In this document: piece by piece, positions 18,423 to 26,374 of the stretch | How positions within the stretch are numbered: position 1 is the stretch's first letter | How the letters are laid out: every line of letters starts with the position of its first letter | Source of the DNA: an uncultured Methylopila sp. | Lineage (GTDB): Bacteria; Pseudomonadota; Alphaproteobacteria; Rhizobiales; Methylopilaceae | DNA: 41,452 bases | Reading direction: 5' to 3' | NCBI GenBank assembly: GCA_902168115.1 | Contig: CABHPB010000055.1 | Coordinates: forward strand, 1-41,452 | Notes under the pieces: generated by a model | Seen by the model: only the letters and a program-made list of their open reading frames with translations | The model's database searches: none | Told to the model about the DNA's origin: nothing | Position numbers and translations under genes: made by a program

Positions 18423-19694
18423 ATGGCGCAGAGACCAACCCGCGGACCACGATCCGCCGCTGGCAAGGGCGGCCCAGGCCGGCCGTCGACCAAACGCCCT
18501 GTGGGGAAGCGTCCGGCTGCGCGGCCAGACGGCAAGCCGACGCGCGCCGCCAACCGCGGCGCGGCCGACGTGGCGTTCCGTACGTCGAAGCCGGCGCGGG
18601 CGGCCGAAGGCAAGCCGTCGGCAAGGCCCGCTGCTTCTTCCGAGAAGGCGCTGCCGGCGCTGCCGGGCAAGTCCGCGGGCGTCCAGATGATCCCGGTGCG
18701 CGAGGCGGAGGAGGGGCTGCGGCTCGACCGCTGGTTCAAGGAGCGGTTTCCTGCTCTCGCCTTCGGTCATCTCCAGAAGCTCTGCCGCACCGGCCAGATC
18801 CGGGTCGACGGCGCCCGCGCGAAGACCGCGACCCGGCTGTCCGCCGGGATGACTGTTCGCGTGCCGCCGCTCAAGGACGAGGGCGGCGAGGAGGGGGAGG
18901 GCGCGCCCAGGGCGCCGGCCGTCAGGCGCGCCTCGGCGGACGACCGGGACGCCAAGGATTTGCGGCAGATGACGATCCACGAGGACAAGGACGTCCTCGT
19001 GCTCAACAAGCCGTTCGGCCTGGCCGTGCAGGGCGGCTCCGGACAGACCCGCCATATCGACGGCATGCTCACCGCGCTGACAGACCGCAGCGGGCAGAAG
19101 CCGCGCCTCGTCCACCGCATCGACAAGGACACGGCGGGCGTGTTGGTCGTGGCCAAGACGCGGCTCGCCGCGTCCGAGCTCGCCCGCGCCTTCCGCTCGC
19201 GTTTCGCTCGGAAAGTTTACTGGGCGCTCGTGCCGGGCGTGCCGCGCGTGCGGCAGGGCCGCATCTCGACCTATCTCGCCAAGGGCGAGGGGGAGGGCGC
19301 GGAGGGCGAGCGCATGATGGTCGCCGAGCATGGCGACGACGGCGCGTCCCACGCGCTGACCTATTACGCCGTGGTCGAGCATGCGGCGCAGAAGCTGTCC
19401 TGGCTGTCGCTGAAGCCGGTGACGGGCCGCACTCACCAGCTGCGCGCGCACGCCGCGCATATCGGGCATCCGATCGTGGGCGACCCGAAATATTTCAACG
19501 TCGAGAACTGGGAGCTGCCCGGCGGCGTCCAGAACCGGCTGCACCTGCTGGCGCGCCGGCTTGTTCTTCCACTGCCGTCGGGAGAAGTGCTCGACGTCTC
19601 GGCGCCGCTGCCACCGCACATGCAGCAGAGCTGGAACCTGCTCGGCTTCGACGCCGAGCGCTACGACCCGATCGTCGAGGCGCCGGAAGCCTGA
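18423..19694 (+). CDS. RluA-family 23S rRNA pseudouridine synthase (RluC/RluD-like)
   Basis: 423 residues. It isomerises uridine to pseudouridine, probably in 23S rRNA. An S4-like RNA-binding domain spans about 97-150 (GLRLDRWFKERFP), and the catalytic domain carries HRIDKDTAG with Asp234 as nucleophile, plus GRTHQLRAHAAHIGHPIVGD. Two additions are odd: the first 85 residues are a disordered Lys/Arg/Pro/Ala-rich tail, and an acidic-basic linker (about 150-178) separates S4 from the catalytic part. It lies 42 bases after crcB with its own ribosome binding site region (GAGAGACAAGACC). Confidence 0.93.
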   Translation: MAQRPTRGPRSAAGKGGPGRPSTKRPVGKRPAARPDGKPTRAANRGAADVAFRTSKPARAAEGKPSARPAASSEKALPALPGKSAGVQMIPVREAEEGLRLDRWFKERFPALAFGHLQKLCRTGQIRVDGARAKTATRLSAGMTVRVPPLKDEGGEEGEGAPRAPAVRRASADDRDAKDLRQMTIHEDKDVLVLNKPFGLAVQGGSGQTRHIDGMLTALTDRSGQKPRLVHRIDKDTAGVLVVAKTRLAASELARAFRSRFARKVYWALVPGVPRVRQGRISTYLAKGEGEGAEGERMMVAEHGDDGASHALTYYAVVEHAAQKLSWLSLKPVTGRTHQLRAHAAHIGHPIVGDPKYFNVENWELPGGVQNRLHLLARRLVLPLPSGEVLDVSAPLPPHMQQSWNLLGFDAERYDPIVEAPEA

Positions 19695-19695
19695 C

Positions 19696-19725
19696 GCGGA
19701 CGCGAGGGAAGACCCTCGCGTCCGC
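19696..19725. terminator. Perfect 13-bp inverted repeat between convergent genes
   Basis: GCGGACGCGAGGG (19696-19708) and CCCTCGCGTCCGC (19713-19725) form a perfect stem with an AAGA loop, right after the pseudouridine synthase stop and 14 bases before the end of the convergent RTX gene. No T-run on either strand. The position fits a bidirectional terminator for both genes. Confidence 0.6.
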
Positions 19726-19739
19726 CATGCGCGGTTCAA

Positions 19740-20378
19740 CTACGTGTCGAACAGGAAGTCGCCCTTGCCGAGATCGGCGGCGTCGAAGCCGTCGAGCGTG
19801 ATCGAGGACGACCCGCCGCCGGTCCATGTGACAACCGCGTCGCCGGCGTCGTTGTTCTCGATCTTCACGTCGTCGAAGGTCAGCCCGTCGACGTCGAGCG
19901 CGATCTTGTCGCCGCGGGTGAAGTCCGTAACGAGGTCCGGCCCTTCCGCGTTGTGGAAGACAAAGCGGTCGTCGCCGCCCCCGCCGGTCAGCGTGTCGCC
20001 GGCTTCCCCTCCCGCAAGCGTGTCGATGCCCGAGCCGCCGAGCAGAAGGTCGGCGTTGCCGCCTCCCTGCAGGTCGTCCTTGCCGCCGCCGCCCTGCAGC
20101 GAGTCCTCGCCAAGGCCGCCGGTCATAACATCGGAGCCAGCCGCGCCCTGGACGAGGTCGTCGTCCGACCCGCCGTTGAGTTCGTCTTCACCGCCGCCAC
20201 CGACCAACGTGTCCTTGCCGCCGCCGCCGCTCGCAGTGTCGTCGCCGAGGCCGCCCTGGATGTAGTCGTTCGCGCCGTAGCCGAACATCCGGTCGTCGCC
20301 GTCCTTGCCGCCGATCTGGTCAGCCTTGTCGGTGCCCTTCAGGACGTCGTCGTCTTCCGTGCCCTTGCGAATGGCCAT
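19740..20378 (-). CDS. Free-standing RTX calcium-binding repeat protein
   Basis: 212 residues, without N-terminal signal peptide. From residue 7 to about 140 it is built of glycine/aspartate nonapeptides of the RTX (hemolysin-type calcium-binding) kind, GGxGxDxxx, at least nine turns, then a FVFHNAEGPDLVTDFTRGDK segment and a beta-rich end closing with DFLFDT. This C-terminus is typical of type I secretion substrates. GAGGAGATCGAC precedes the ATG. No catalytic domain and no ABC/MFP secretion genes are seen nearby, so export would need a transporter elsewhere. The 279 bases upstream are AT-rich around 20480-20610 and hold no gene. Confidence 0.88.
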   Translation of the reverse strand: MAIRKGTEDDDVLKGTDKADQIGGKDGDDRMFGYGANDYIQGGLGDDTASGGGGKDTLVGGGGEDELNGGSDDDLVQGAAGSDVMTGGLGEDSLQGGGGKDDLQGGGNADLLLGGSGIDTLAGGEAGDTLTGGGGDDRFVFHNAEGPDLVTDFTRGDKIALDVDGLTFDDVKIENNDAGDAVVTWTGGGSSSITLDGFDAADLGKGDFLFDT

Positions 20379-20657
20379 GTCGATCTCCTCAACGATGCCC
20401 CTCGTCGAAGCGACTTCCTCCGGAAGCGCTGTATAGAGCGTCGACCTCCGCGGAGAACCCTCCGCTACGGAAAATCGAGCCTAAAGACTAACTCTAAATA
20501 CCGCCGAAACCGGTGTTAGGGTGAGACGCAGCGCTTGCGCTCATCAAAATCTATATTGACCTCAGGCGCTTATTATACGAACGACGACCCTAAGTGATGT
20601 AACTCTATTGGCAGTGTCGCCTTTGGATCGTGGCTTCCGGTCTGAACTGGCCGTCGA
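20379..20657. other. Non-coding gap upstream of the RTX gene
   Basis: No gene is seen in these 279 bases. The middle (about 20480-20610) is clearly richer in A and T than the surroundings. A CTCTATACAG stretch near 20430 (read on the minus strand) could be a -10 box for the RTX gene, but no good -35 box was found at the right distance. A short inverted repeat AGCGC TT GCGCT lies near 20530. Confidence 0.3.
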
Positions 20658-21956
20658 TCAGAACGGCTCCGGGCACTCGAACACGTCCGCCAGCACGCCG
20701 CCGCTTCTGGAAAGCCGCTTTCGCGCAGGCGTGTCGTAGGCGACCACGAGCCTCCTCGCCTCTCCCGCCGCGAGGCTGAGCAGCGTCGCGCCCTCAGCGT
20801 GATCGTCGCCCTCGCCGAAGGGCAGGTCGAGGATGCGTTCGACGTCGGCGCGCGGCGCGACCGTCGAGGATTGCGCGCCGAGCGCTCCGCGCCAGCGATA
20901 GAGCCGGACCGGGCCGTCGAGATCCATGGTCGGGCCGGCGAGCAGGATGAGATCGACCCCGTCGACCAGCATCGAGCGGGTTCCAAGGCCGTCGAGGTCC
21001 AGGAAGTGGCGGCGGATCAGGTCGCCGTCCCCGAAACGCTTGAGCTTCAACCGGCCGTCCTTGCGCGCTTTGAACCGAAGCTCGAGCACCGTCGCCCAGC
21101 CGCGAAGCACGGGTCCGCGCAGCCCGAGGAACACTCGGTCGCCGACCACCGCCATGCCTTCGACGTCGAGTCCGTTGTCCTTGGACGGAATGCGCATGAA
21201 CGGCCCGAGATGGGCGTCACGGGCGAGGCGCTTCGACAGCGTGCTGCCGTCCTTCGACATCTTCACCGCGCCGGCGCGGCGCTTGCGCTTCTTTCCGTCG
21301 ATCGCCGGCGCCTTGCGGGCGAGTGTCGGAACGCCTGGATGATCGCTCGCGACGAGCGGAATACGGCCGAGCAGGAAGCGGTTCGCCTCGCGCTTCACCT
21401 GCGTGAGCGTCGCCAGCGCATCTTCGGGCGTGTCGTCGGGTTTGGGCTTCTTGCGCTTCAGGCTGTGCGAGCCGACGACCCACAGGAACCCGTCGGAGAT
21501 CGCCAACCCTTCCACGTCGGCCTCCTCGGCGGTCCCGTTCGGAAATGCGAAGAAATCGTGCAGGTCGAAGCGGACATGGCGCTCATAGCCCAGAACCCGT
21601 CCGGCCTCGTCGCGCCGCGCGGTGAGGCGTTCGAGCGAGGCGCCTTCGTCCGCGCCGATCCAGAGGCTCTCGCCGTCGCCGGTGGAAGCGATGGCGGAGA
21701 TGTCCTCGCGGATCATCTTGTCAGCGTCCGGGTCGACGTCGTGGAACATGAGCGGGATCTGGGCGACCCGCTTCGCCTTTCGGCGCGCCAAGACGGTCTT
21801 GGCGAGCCGCATGAAGTCCTCGTCGCTGACGCCGAGCCGAAAGGCCGCCTCCTTCGGATCGAGCCCGCCCTCGACCTCGCGCATCGCGGCTGCGACCCGT
21901 CGGGGCGTCGCGCTCGCGGCGAGATCGGGGAATGCGTCGTCGGCGCGGTCGGTCAT
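20658..21956 (-). CDS. DUF3616 domain protein
   Basis: 432 residues from the ATG at 21956; GAGG six bases upstream supports it, whereas the open frame reaches 39 residues further without a ribosome binding site. The residues FHDVDPDADKMIREDISAIA, the ADVEGLAISDGFLWVVGSHS segment and NGLDVEGMAVVGDRVFLGLR match the DUF3616 family as I remember it, a beta-propeller-like domain of unknown role. No signal peptide and no membrane helix are seen. An N-terminal part (1-65) looks helical with a possible DNA-binding-like ASPKEAAFRLGVSDEDF-type stretch (LDPKEAAFRLGVSDEDFMRL), which I would not press. Confidence 0.8.
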   Translation of the reverse strand: MTDRADDAFPDLAASATPRRVAAAMREVEGGLDPKEAAFRLGVSDEDFMRLAKTVLARRKAKRVAQIPLMFHDVDPDADKMIREDISAIASTGDGESLWIGADEGASLERLTARRDEAGRVLGYERHVRFDLHDFFAFPNGTAEEADVEGLAISDGFLWVVGSHSLKRKKPKPDDTPEDALATLTQVKREANRFLLGRIPLVASDHPGVPTLARKAPAIDGKKRKRRAGAVKMSKDGSTLSKRLARDAHLGPFMRIPSKDNGLDVEGMAVVGDRVFLGLRGPVLRGWATVLELRFKARKDGRLKLKRFGDGDLIRRHFLDLDGLGTRSMLVDGVDLILLAGPTMDLDGPVRLYRWRGALGAQSSTVAPRADVERILDLPFGEGDDHAEGATLLSLAAGEARRLVVAYDTPARKRLSRSGGVLADVFECPEPF

Positions 21957-22056
21957 GTCGATCCTCGGGTTCGTCGAGGTTCCACATAGAAGCGCCGCGC
22001 CCGCCGGCCATGCCCGACGCTTGTGCGCCGCCGCGCGCGACTGTACCTCTCGCCCG

Positions 22057-22746
22057 ATGAACGCTGCTCGCAAGACTTTGGTCGTGTTCGACGTCGACGG
22101 GACGCTGCTGGACAGCGCGCACGCGATCGTCGCCGCGATGACCGAGGCCTATGTCTCGCACGGCCTCGTCGCGCCGGGGCGGGCGGCGATCGTCGGCGTC
22201 GTCGGCCTGTCGGTGGGCGAGGCTGTCGCCGAACTCTCACGTGAGCAGCCGGACCATCCGCTCGATTCCATCGGGACGGCGTTCAAGACGAGCTTCAGCC
22301 GAGGCCTCGCCGAGGCGCCCCACCAGTCCGGCCTCTATGAAGGCGCAGCGGATGCGCTGGCCAACCTCGCCGCGCGCGGCGACGTGCTGCTGGGCCTTGC
22401 GACAGGCAACTCGCGACGTGGCGTCGAACGCTTCATCGGTCAGTTCGGCCTCGAGGGCGTCTTCGTGACGACCCAGTCGGCCGACGACGCGCCGTCCAAG
22501 CCGCACCCCGCGATGCTGCAACAGGCCGCCATTGAGGCGGACGTCGAGGCCTCGGACGTCGTGATGATCGGCGACACCAGCTTCGACATGGGAATGGCGC
22601 GCAACGCCGGAGCGCGGGCGATCGGGGTGTCCTGGGGCTATCACGAGCCGGACCGTCTTCTGGCGGCCGGGGCGGAGAGGGTGCTGGGCTCCTTCGCGGA
22701 GCTCCTGCAGGCGCTCGGCCTGCCGGATCCGGCGGAGGCGGCATGA
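22057..22746 (+). CDS. HAD-superfamily hydrolase (phosphoglycolate-phosphatase-like)
   Basis: 229 residues. Motif I VVFDVDGTLLDSA (Asp12 nucleophile, Asp14), motif II LATGNS (about 113-118), motif III Lys in SKPHP, motif IV MIGDTSFDMGMARNAGARAI. The cap is the alpha-helical kind inserted after motif I. Members are called phosphoglycolate phosphatases or pyrophosphatases; the substrate is not evident. The stop overlaps the ATP12 gene by ATGA, and the two are probably co-translated, a pairing often seen in Alphaproteobacteria. Divergent to the DUF3616 gene with 100 bases between. Confidence 0.9.
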   Translation: MNAARKTLVVFDVDGTLLDSAHAIVAAMTEAYVSHGLVAPGRAAIVGVVGLSVGEAVAELSREQPDHPLDSIGTAFKTSFSRGLAEAPHQSGLYEGAADALANLAARGDVLLGLATGNSRRGVERFIGQFGLEGVFVTTQSADDAPSKPHPAMLQQAAIEADVEASDVVMIGDTSFDMGMARNAGARAIGVSWGYHEPDRLLAAGAERVLGSFAELLQALGLPDPAEAA

Positions 22747-23486
22747 GCGACGCCCGGCCGAAGGGGCTCGGCGAGCGGCCGGCGCTTCCGAAGCGCTTCT
22801 ACAAGGCCGCCGAGGCGATCGAGACGCCCGAGGGCTTCGTCGTCGCGCTCGACGGACGTCACGCCCGCACGCCGGCGCGCGCGCCGCTCGCCCTGCCGAC
22901 GCGTCCTCTCGCCGAAGCCGTGGTCGAGGAATGGAGCGCGCAAGGCGAGACGATCGACCCACGGACGATGCCGCTCACCCGGCTCGCAAACGTCGCGATC
23001 GACGGCGTGCGGCTGGAGATGAAGGCTGTGGCGGCGGAAATCGTCAAATACGCCGGCAGCGATCTCCTGTGCTATCGCGCGGGACATCCGGAGCGGCTGG
23101 TCGAACGCCAGACCGCCTTGTGGGATCCGATCCTCGCCGCGGCCCGGGAAGACTTCGGCGCGCGGTTTCTTCTCGCCGAGGGCGTGATGTTCGTCGAGCA
23201 GCCCCCGGCGACGCTGGAGGCGGTGGCGCGCTTCGTCCCGGGCGACGACGCCTTCGTGCTGACGGGCGCGAACGTCGTGACCACGCTCACCGGCTCCGCG
23301 GTGATCGCCATCGGACTCGCGCGCGGATGGCTGACGCCGGACGCCGCGTGGGAGGCCGCCGACCTCGACGACGCCTGGAACGCAGAGCTGTGGGGCGAGG
23401 ACGGCGAGGCCGAGGCCCGCCGCGCCGCGCGGCGCACGGAGATGACGGCCGCGGCGACGATGATGTCGCTCGCGCGCGCCGGCTGA
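22743..23486 (+). CDS. ATP12-family F1-ATPase assembly chaperone
   Basis: 247 residues. In mitochondria ATP12 binds free F1 alpha subunits before assembly; alphaproteobacterial relatives are thought to act alike. Family segments are LPKRFYKAAEAIETPEGFVV (residues 15-34), LDGRHARTPARAPLALPTRP, EEWSAQGETIDPRTMPLTRL, YAGSDLLCYRAGHPERLVER and the WGEDGEAEARRAARRTEM end. No signal peptide. The ATG overlaps the HAD gene stop. Confidence 0.93.
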   Translation: MSDARPKGLGERPALPKRFYKAAEAIETPEGFVVALDGRHARTPARAPLALPTRPLAEAVVEEWSAQGETIDPRTMPLTRLANVAIDGVRLEMKAVAAEIVKYAGSDLLCYRAGHPERLVERQTALWDPILAAAREDFGARFLLAEGVMFVEQPPATLEAVARFVPGDDAFVLTGANVVTTLTGSAVIAIGLARGWLTPDAAWEAADLDDAWNAELWGEDGEAEARRAARRTEMTAAATMMSLARAG

Positions 23487-23596
23487 GATTCCGCGTCGAT
23501 CCGAAAAGATTCCGCACCGGCTACGTCTAATGCTGTGGCGGCGGGCGAACGCTGCTGGAAAACTGCTCGGCAGCCCTGAAGGAGCGGGGCCTGCAG

Positions 23597-23821
23597 ATGC
23601 ACATCCGGCTCGTGCTTCCCACTCTGACCGTCGTGGCGGCGTCCGCGACGGAAGCGCTCGACCTCATCGCGACGCTTCGCGAACCCGACGGGCTGAGGAT
23701 CGCTTACGAACCCAGCGGCGCGACGATGTCGCGCAGCGACCTCGAGAGCCTCGCCCGCACCGAGCGGCCGAACGCCGCCAAGGGCCCGCTCGGCGAGATC
23801 GGGCGGCTCGTTTCGGCCTAG
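23597..23821 (+). CDS. Small protein of unknown function
   Basis: 74 residues, not recognised. It starts MHIRLVLPTLTVVAASATEA and ends GEIGRLVSA; a purine-rich AAGGAGCGGGG lies 12-20 bases upstream of the ATG, somewhat far. The sequence has normal codon use for the region and sits 110 bases after the ATP12 gene on the same strand, converging with the kelch-repeat gene 22 bases away. It could be a real small gene or a chance frame. Confidence 0.45.
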   Translation: MHIRLVLPTLTVVAASATEALDLIATLREPDGLRIAYEPSGATMSRSDLESLARTERPNAAKGPLGEIGRLVSA

Positions 23822-23843
23822 GGCTGTCCTACCAGCCGCGCTG

Positions 23844-25274
23844 TCAGGGCACGACCGCGAGAGCGGGGAAGATCCGGGCGGCCGACATCGCGCCGACGGA
23901 TTTGAACGTCTCCTTGTCCGCGTTGAACATCTCCGCGGTCTTCAGCGGCGCGCCGCCGCCTCCGGACGTGCGCGACTTGGCGCCGATGCCGCCCACCAAG
24001 AGGACGTTCTTGCCGACGCGGATCGCGCCGTGGACCACCCGCGCATTGGCCATCGTCTGCGGGCATTTGTCGTTCTTCGCCTTGCCGCCGACGCAGTCCA
24101 GCTTGTTCGTCGCGGCGTCGTAGATTTCGGCGGAGTTGAGGATGCCGCCATAGACGCCCTGGAACTTCTTCTCGCCATAGAAGCCCTGGCCCCAGACGCC
24201 GCCCGCGAACAGGATGCGGCCGTCGCCGAGCGACGTGGCGGTCTGGAGCATCCGCTCCTCGTTGAGCTGCGGTACGCCGCTCGAGGTGAACATCGCCGTC
24301 GCCGGATCGAACAGCATGACGACGCTCGACGCGCTTTCGAGCGTCCGTTCGCCGCCGAAGCCGAAGCCGTTGAAGCCGCCGGCGATCAGCACCTTGCCGT
24401 CGCGCGCGCAGTCGCAGCCTTCAATCAGCACAGCGGAATGCCCGCCGAGCGCGATCTGCATGTTGTTCGACGCCGGTGAGCTCGAGCCCGTCGCTGGGTT
24501 GAACAGCTCGGCCGTCGGCGTCGGCACGCCGTAGTCGGTGGAGACGCCGCCCGTGAACAGCACCCGGCCGTCCGGCAGCAGCGTCGCGGTGTGGCCCGCG
24601 CGCGGCTGCAGCAGGTTGCCCGCGACCGAGTATTTCTTGGCGACCGGATCGAACGTCTCGATCGTCCGGATCGCCGCGCTGTCCGCGGCATACCCGCCGG
24701 CGATCAGCACCTTGCCGTTCGGCAGCGCGGTCTGGGTCGCGAGAAGCCGCGCCGTCGCCAGCTTGCCCGCGGTCGGCTTGCTGTTTTCCTTGTCGGGGTC
24801 GTAGGTCTCGCCGGTCGCCAAGGGCTTGCCCTTGAGGGTCGCCTTGTCCCGCTTGATGACGATTTCGCCGGAGCCGCCGCCGACCACCAGCACGTCGTCG
24901 GCGGTCGAGCCCTTGGTCAGGACGACGGCGGACGCGCCGACCCGGTTCGTCCCGAGCTTCCCGCTCTTCGCGAACTTCTCGCTCTTGACGTCGAAGAAAT
25001 CGACCGTGCCGGTCTTGGCGCTCTCGTACTTGCCGGCGAGGCCGCCGCCGAGAACCAGGATGTCGCCCTTGCCGGGATCAGCGAGCGGCAGTTCGACGTC
25101 GTCCTCGATGACTTCATCTTGCGCGAGGTCGACCGCCGGATCGCTCTTGTTGAGTTCGGCCTGGTATCGGTCGCGGACGTCGAGGCTCAGGCACTCCCAT
25201 CCGGAGAGTGTGATGGCCATCGCGACTGCGAGCGCGCACCTGTTCAGGACGCGTGATCTCTCGGAAGATGTCAT
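23844..25274 (-). CDS. Secreted kelch-repeat (beta-propeller) protein
   Basis: 476 residues. An N-terminal signal segment (NRCALAVAMAITLSG, about 11-25) precedes WECLSLD; the Cys could be lipidated but the preceding residues do not fit a lipobox well. At least seven kelch-like units follow, each ending in a GG pair after a hydrophobic strand: GDILVLGGG, DVLVVGGG, GKVLIAGGY, GRVLFTGGV, GKVLIAGGF, GRILFAGGV and NVLLVGGI. Seven units fit one propeller, as in galactose-oxidase-like proteins, but no copper-site residues were identified. Role unknown. A hairpin-rich gap lies upstream. Confidence 0.85.
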   Translation of the reverse strand: MTSSERSRVLNRCALAVAMAITLSGWECLSLDVRDRYQAELNKSDPAVDLAQDEVIEDDVELPLADPGKGDILVLGGGLAGKYESAKTGTVDFFDVKSEKFAKSGKLGTNRVGASAVVLTKGSTADDVLVVGGGSGEIVIKRDKATLKGKPLATGETYDPDKENSKPTAGKLATARLLATQTALPNGKVLIAGGYAADSAAIRTIETFDPVAKKYSVAGNLLQPRAGHTATLLPDGRVLFTGGVSTDYGVPTPTAELFNPATGSSSPASNNMQIALGGHSAVLIEGCDCARDGKVLIAGGFNGFGFGGERTLESASSVVMLFDPATAMFTSSGVPQLNEERMLQTATSLGDGRILFAGGVWGQGFYGEKKFQGVYGGILNSAEIYDAATNKLDCVGGKAKNDKCPQTMANARVVHGAIRVGKNVLLVGGIGAKSRTSGGGGAPLKTAEMFNADKETFKSVGAMSAARIFPALAVVP

Positions 25275-25401
25275 GCCGATCCCCGCCCACGACGACCGCG
25301 TTCAAACAGCGCTTCTCAAGTAGTTGGTTAACGAAAACTTTACTCGGGGGCCCTTCGCGCCGCCATACGTAAATATTCGTACATTCCCGCTTGAAGCGTT
25401 T

Positions 25402-25440
25402 GCATGCGCGCATGCGGCCGCCGAAAGTGGATCGGCGGCC
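25402..25440. terminator. Palindrome and hairpin downstream of the binding-protein gene
   Basis: GCATGCG/CGCATGC (25402-25415) is a perfect 14-bp palindrome, and GGCCGCCGA (25416-25424) pairs perfectly with TCGGCGGCC (25432-25440), overlapping the stop codon of the minus-strand gene at 25440. No T-run. The hairpin probably marks the 3' end of the symporter/binding-protein transcript. Confidence 0.5.
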
Positions 25441-26360
25441 TAGTCCTCCATTCCCATCGCCCGGAACACTTCCGAGAGCTGTGGCCCCATCGGCAGGTTG
25501 ATCTCCTCGCCGCTCGGCGTGCGGCGCTCGAACCAGCGATGGTAGGCCTCGAACAGGTCGCGGCTCTTCGCCATCGTCGAGAACGCCCGGCCGACGGCGC
25601 GCGCCATCTGCGGGTCATCCTTGCGGAACATCAGGCCGTAAGGGTCGTAGGAGAGGTAGCCGCCGACGACGATCAGGTCCTTCTCGGCGTGGTGACGCGC
25701 GATCAGTCCGTAGAGCAGAGCGTCGTCGGTCGCGAAGGCGTCGGCCTGGCCGTTCGCCGCCATCTGGTAACTTTGCTCGTGATCCGGCGCGGTGACGATG
25801 TTGATGCCGAGCCTGTTCTTGTCATTGAGGGCGCGCAGCGCGCTCTCGTTGGTCGTGCCGGCGGTCACGACGACCGTCTTGCCGGCGAAGTCCCGATAGG
25901 ACCGGTAGGGCGAGCCCGCCTTCACCATCAGCTTTGTCCCGGCCACGAACATGATCGGCGAGAAGGCGACCTGCTTCTCGCGCTCCTTGTTCGCGGTGGT
26001 CGAGCCGCACTCGATGTCGACCTTGCCGGCCACGAGGTCGGGGATGCGGGTCTCCGAGGTGACCTTCGTGAAGGCGACGTTGATCGCCGGGTCGTCGAGC
26101 TCCTTGCGGATCTCCTCGACGACGTGGAGGCAGAGGTCGATCGAGTAGCCGACTGGCCGCTGTCCGACGAGGTAGGAGAACGGGAACGAGGATTCGCGAT
26201 AGCCGAGCGTGACGACGCCGGCGTCATGAACCTTCTTCAGCGTGCCGGCGATGACGTTCGTGTCGCCCGGCTGCGTGGCCGGTTCCTGCGCCCGCGCCGC
26301 GCCCGCAGTGACGGCGAGCGCGAGGCAGGCTGCTAGCAGCGGTGAGGGGAGGCGGGCCAT
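25440..26360 (-). CDS. GltI-like periplasmic glutamate/aspartate-binding protein
   Basis: 306 residues from the ATG at 26360. A signal peptide (MARLPSPLLAACLALAVTAG, cut near ARAQ) is followed by a type II periplasmic binding fold: TLKKVHDAGVVTLGYRESSF, GYSIDLC, VDIECGSTTANKEREKQVAF (close to the matching stretch of E. coli GltI), KTVVVTAGTTNESALRALN and DAFATDDALLYGLIA. It is 14 bases after the symporter gene. In E. coli GltI feeds the GltJKL ABC transporter; no ABC permease or ATPase gene is present here. Confidence 0.9.
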   Translation of the reverse strand: MARLPSPLLAACLALAVTAGAARAQEPATQPGDTNVIAGTLKKVHDAGVVTLGYRESSFPFSYLVGQRPVGYSIDLCLHVVEEIRKELDDPAINVAFTKVTSETRIPDLVAGKVDIECGSTTANKEREKQVAFSPIMFVAGTKLMVKAGSPYRSYRDFAGKTVVVTAGTTNESALRALNDKNRLGINIVTAPDHEQSYQMAANGQADAFATDDALLYGLIARHHAEKDLIVVGGYLSYDPYGLMFRKDDPQMARAVGRAFSTMAKSRDLFEAYHRWFERRTPSGEEINLPMGPQLSEVFRAMGMED

Positions 26361-26374
26361 GGCTCCGCCCTCTC

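Noticed and set aside
20799-21989. A 396-codon plus-strand frame opposite the DUF3616 gene
   Set aside because: Same kind of antisense shadow; the minus-strand protein has recognisable family segments and a ribosome binding site.
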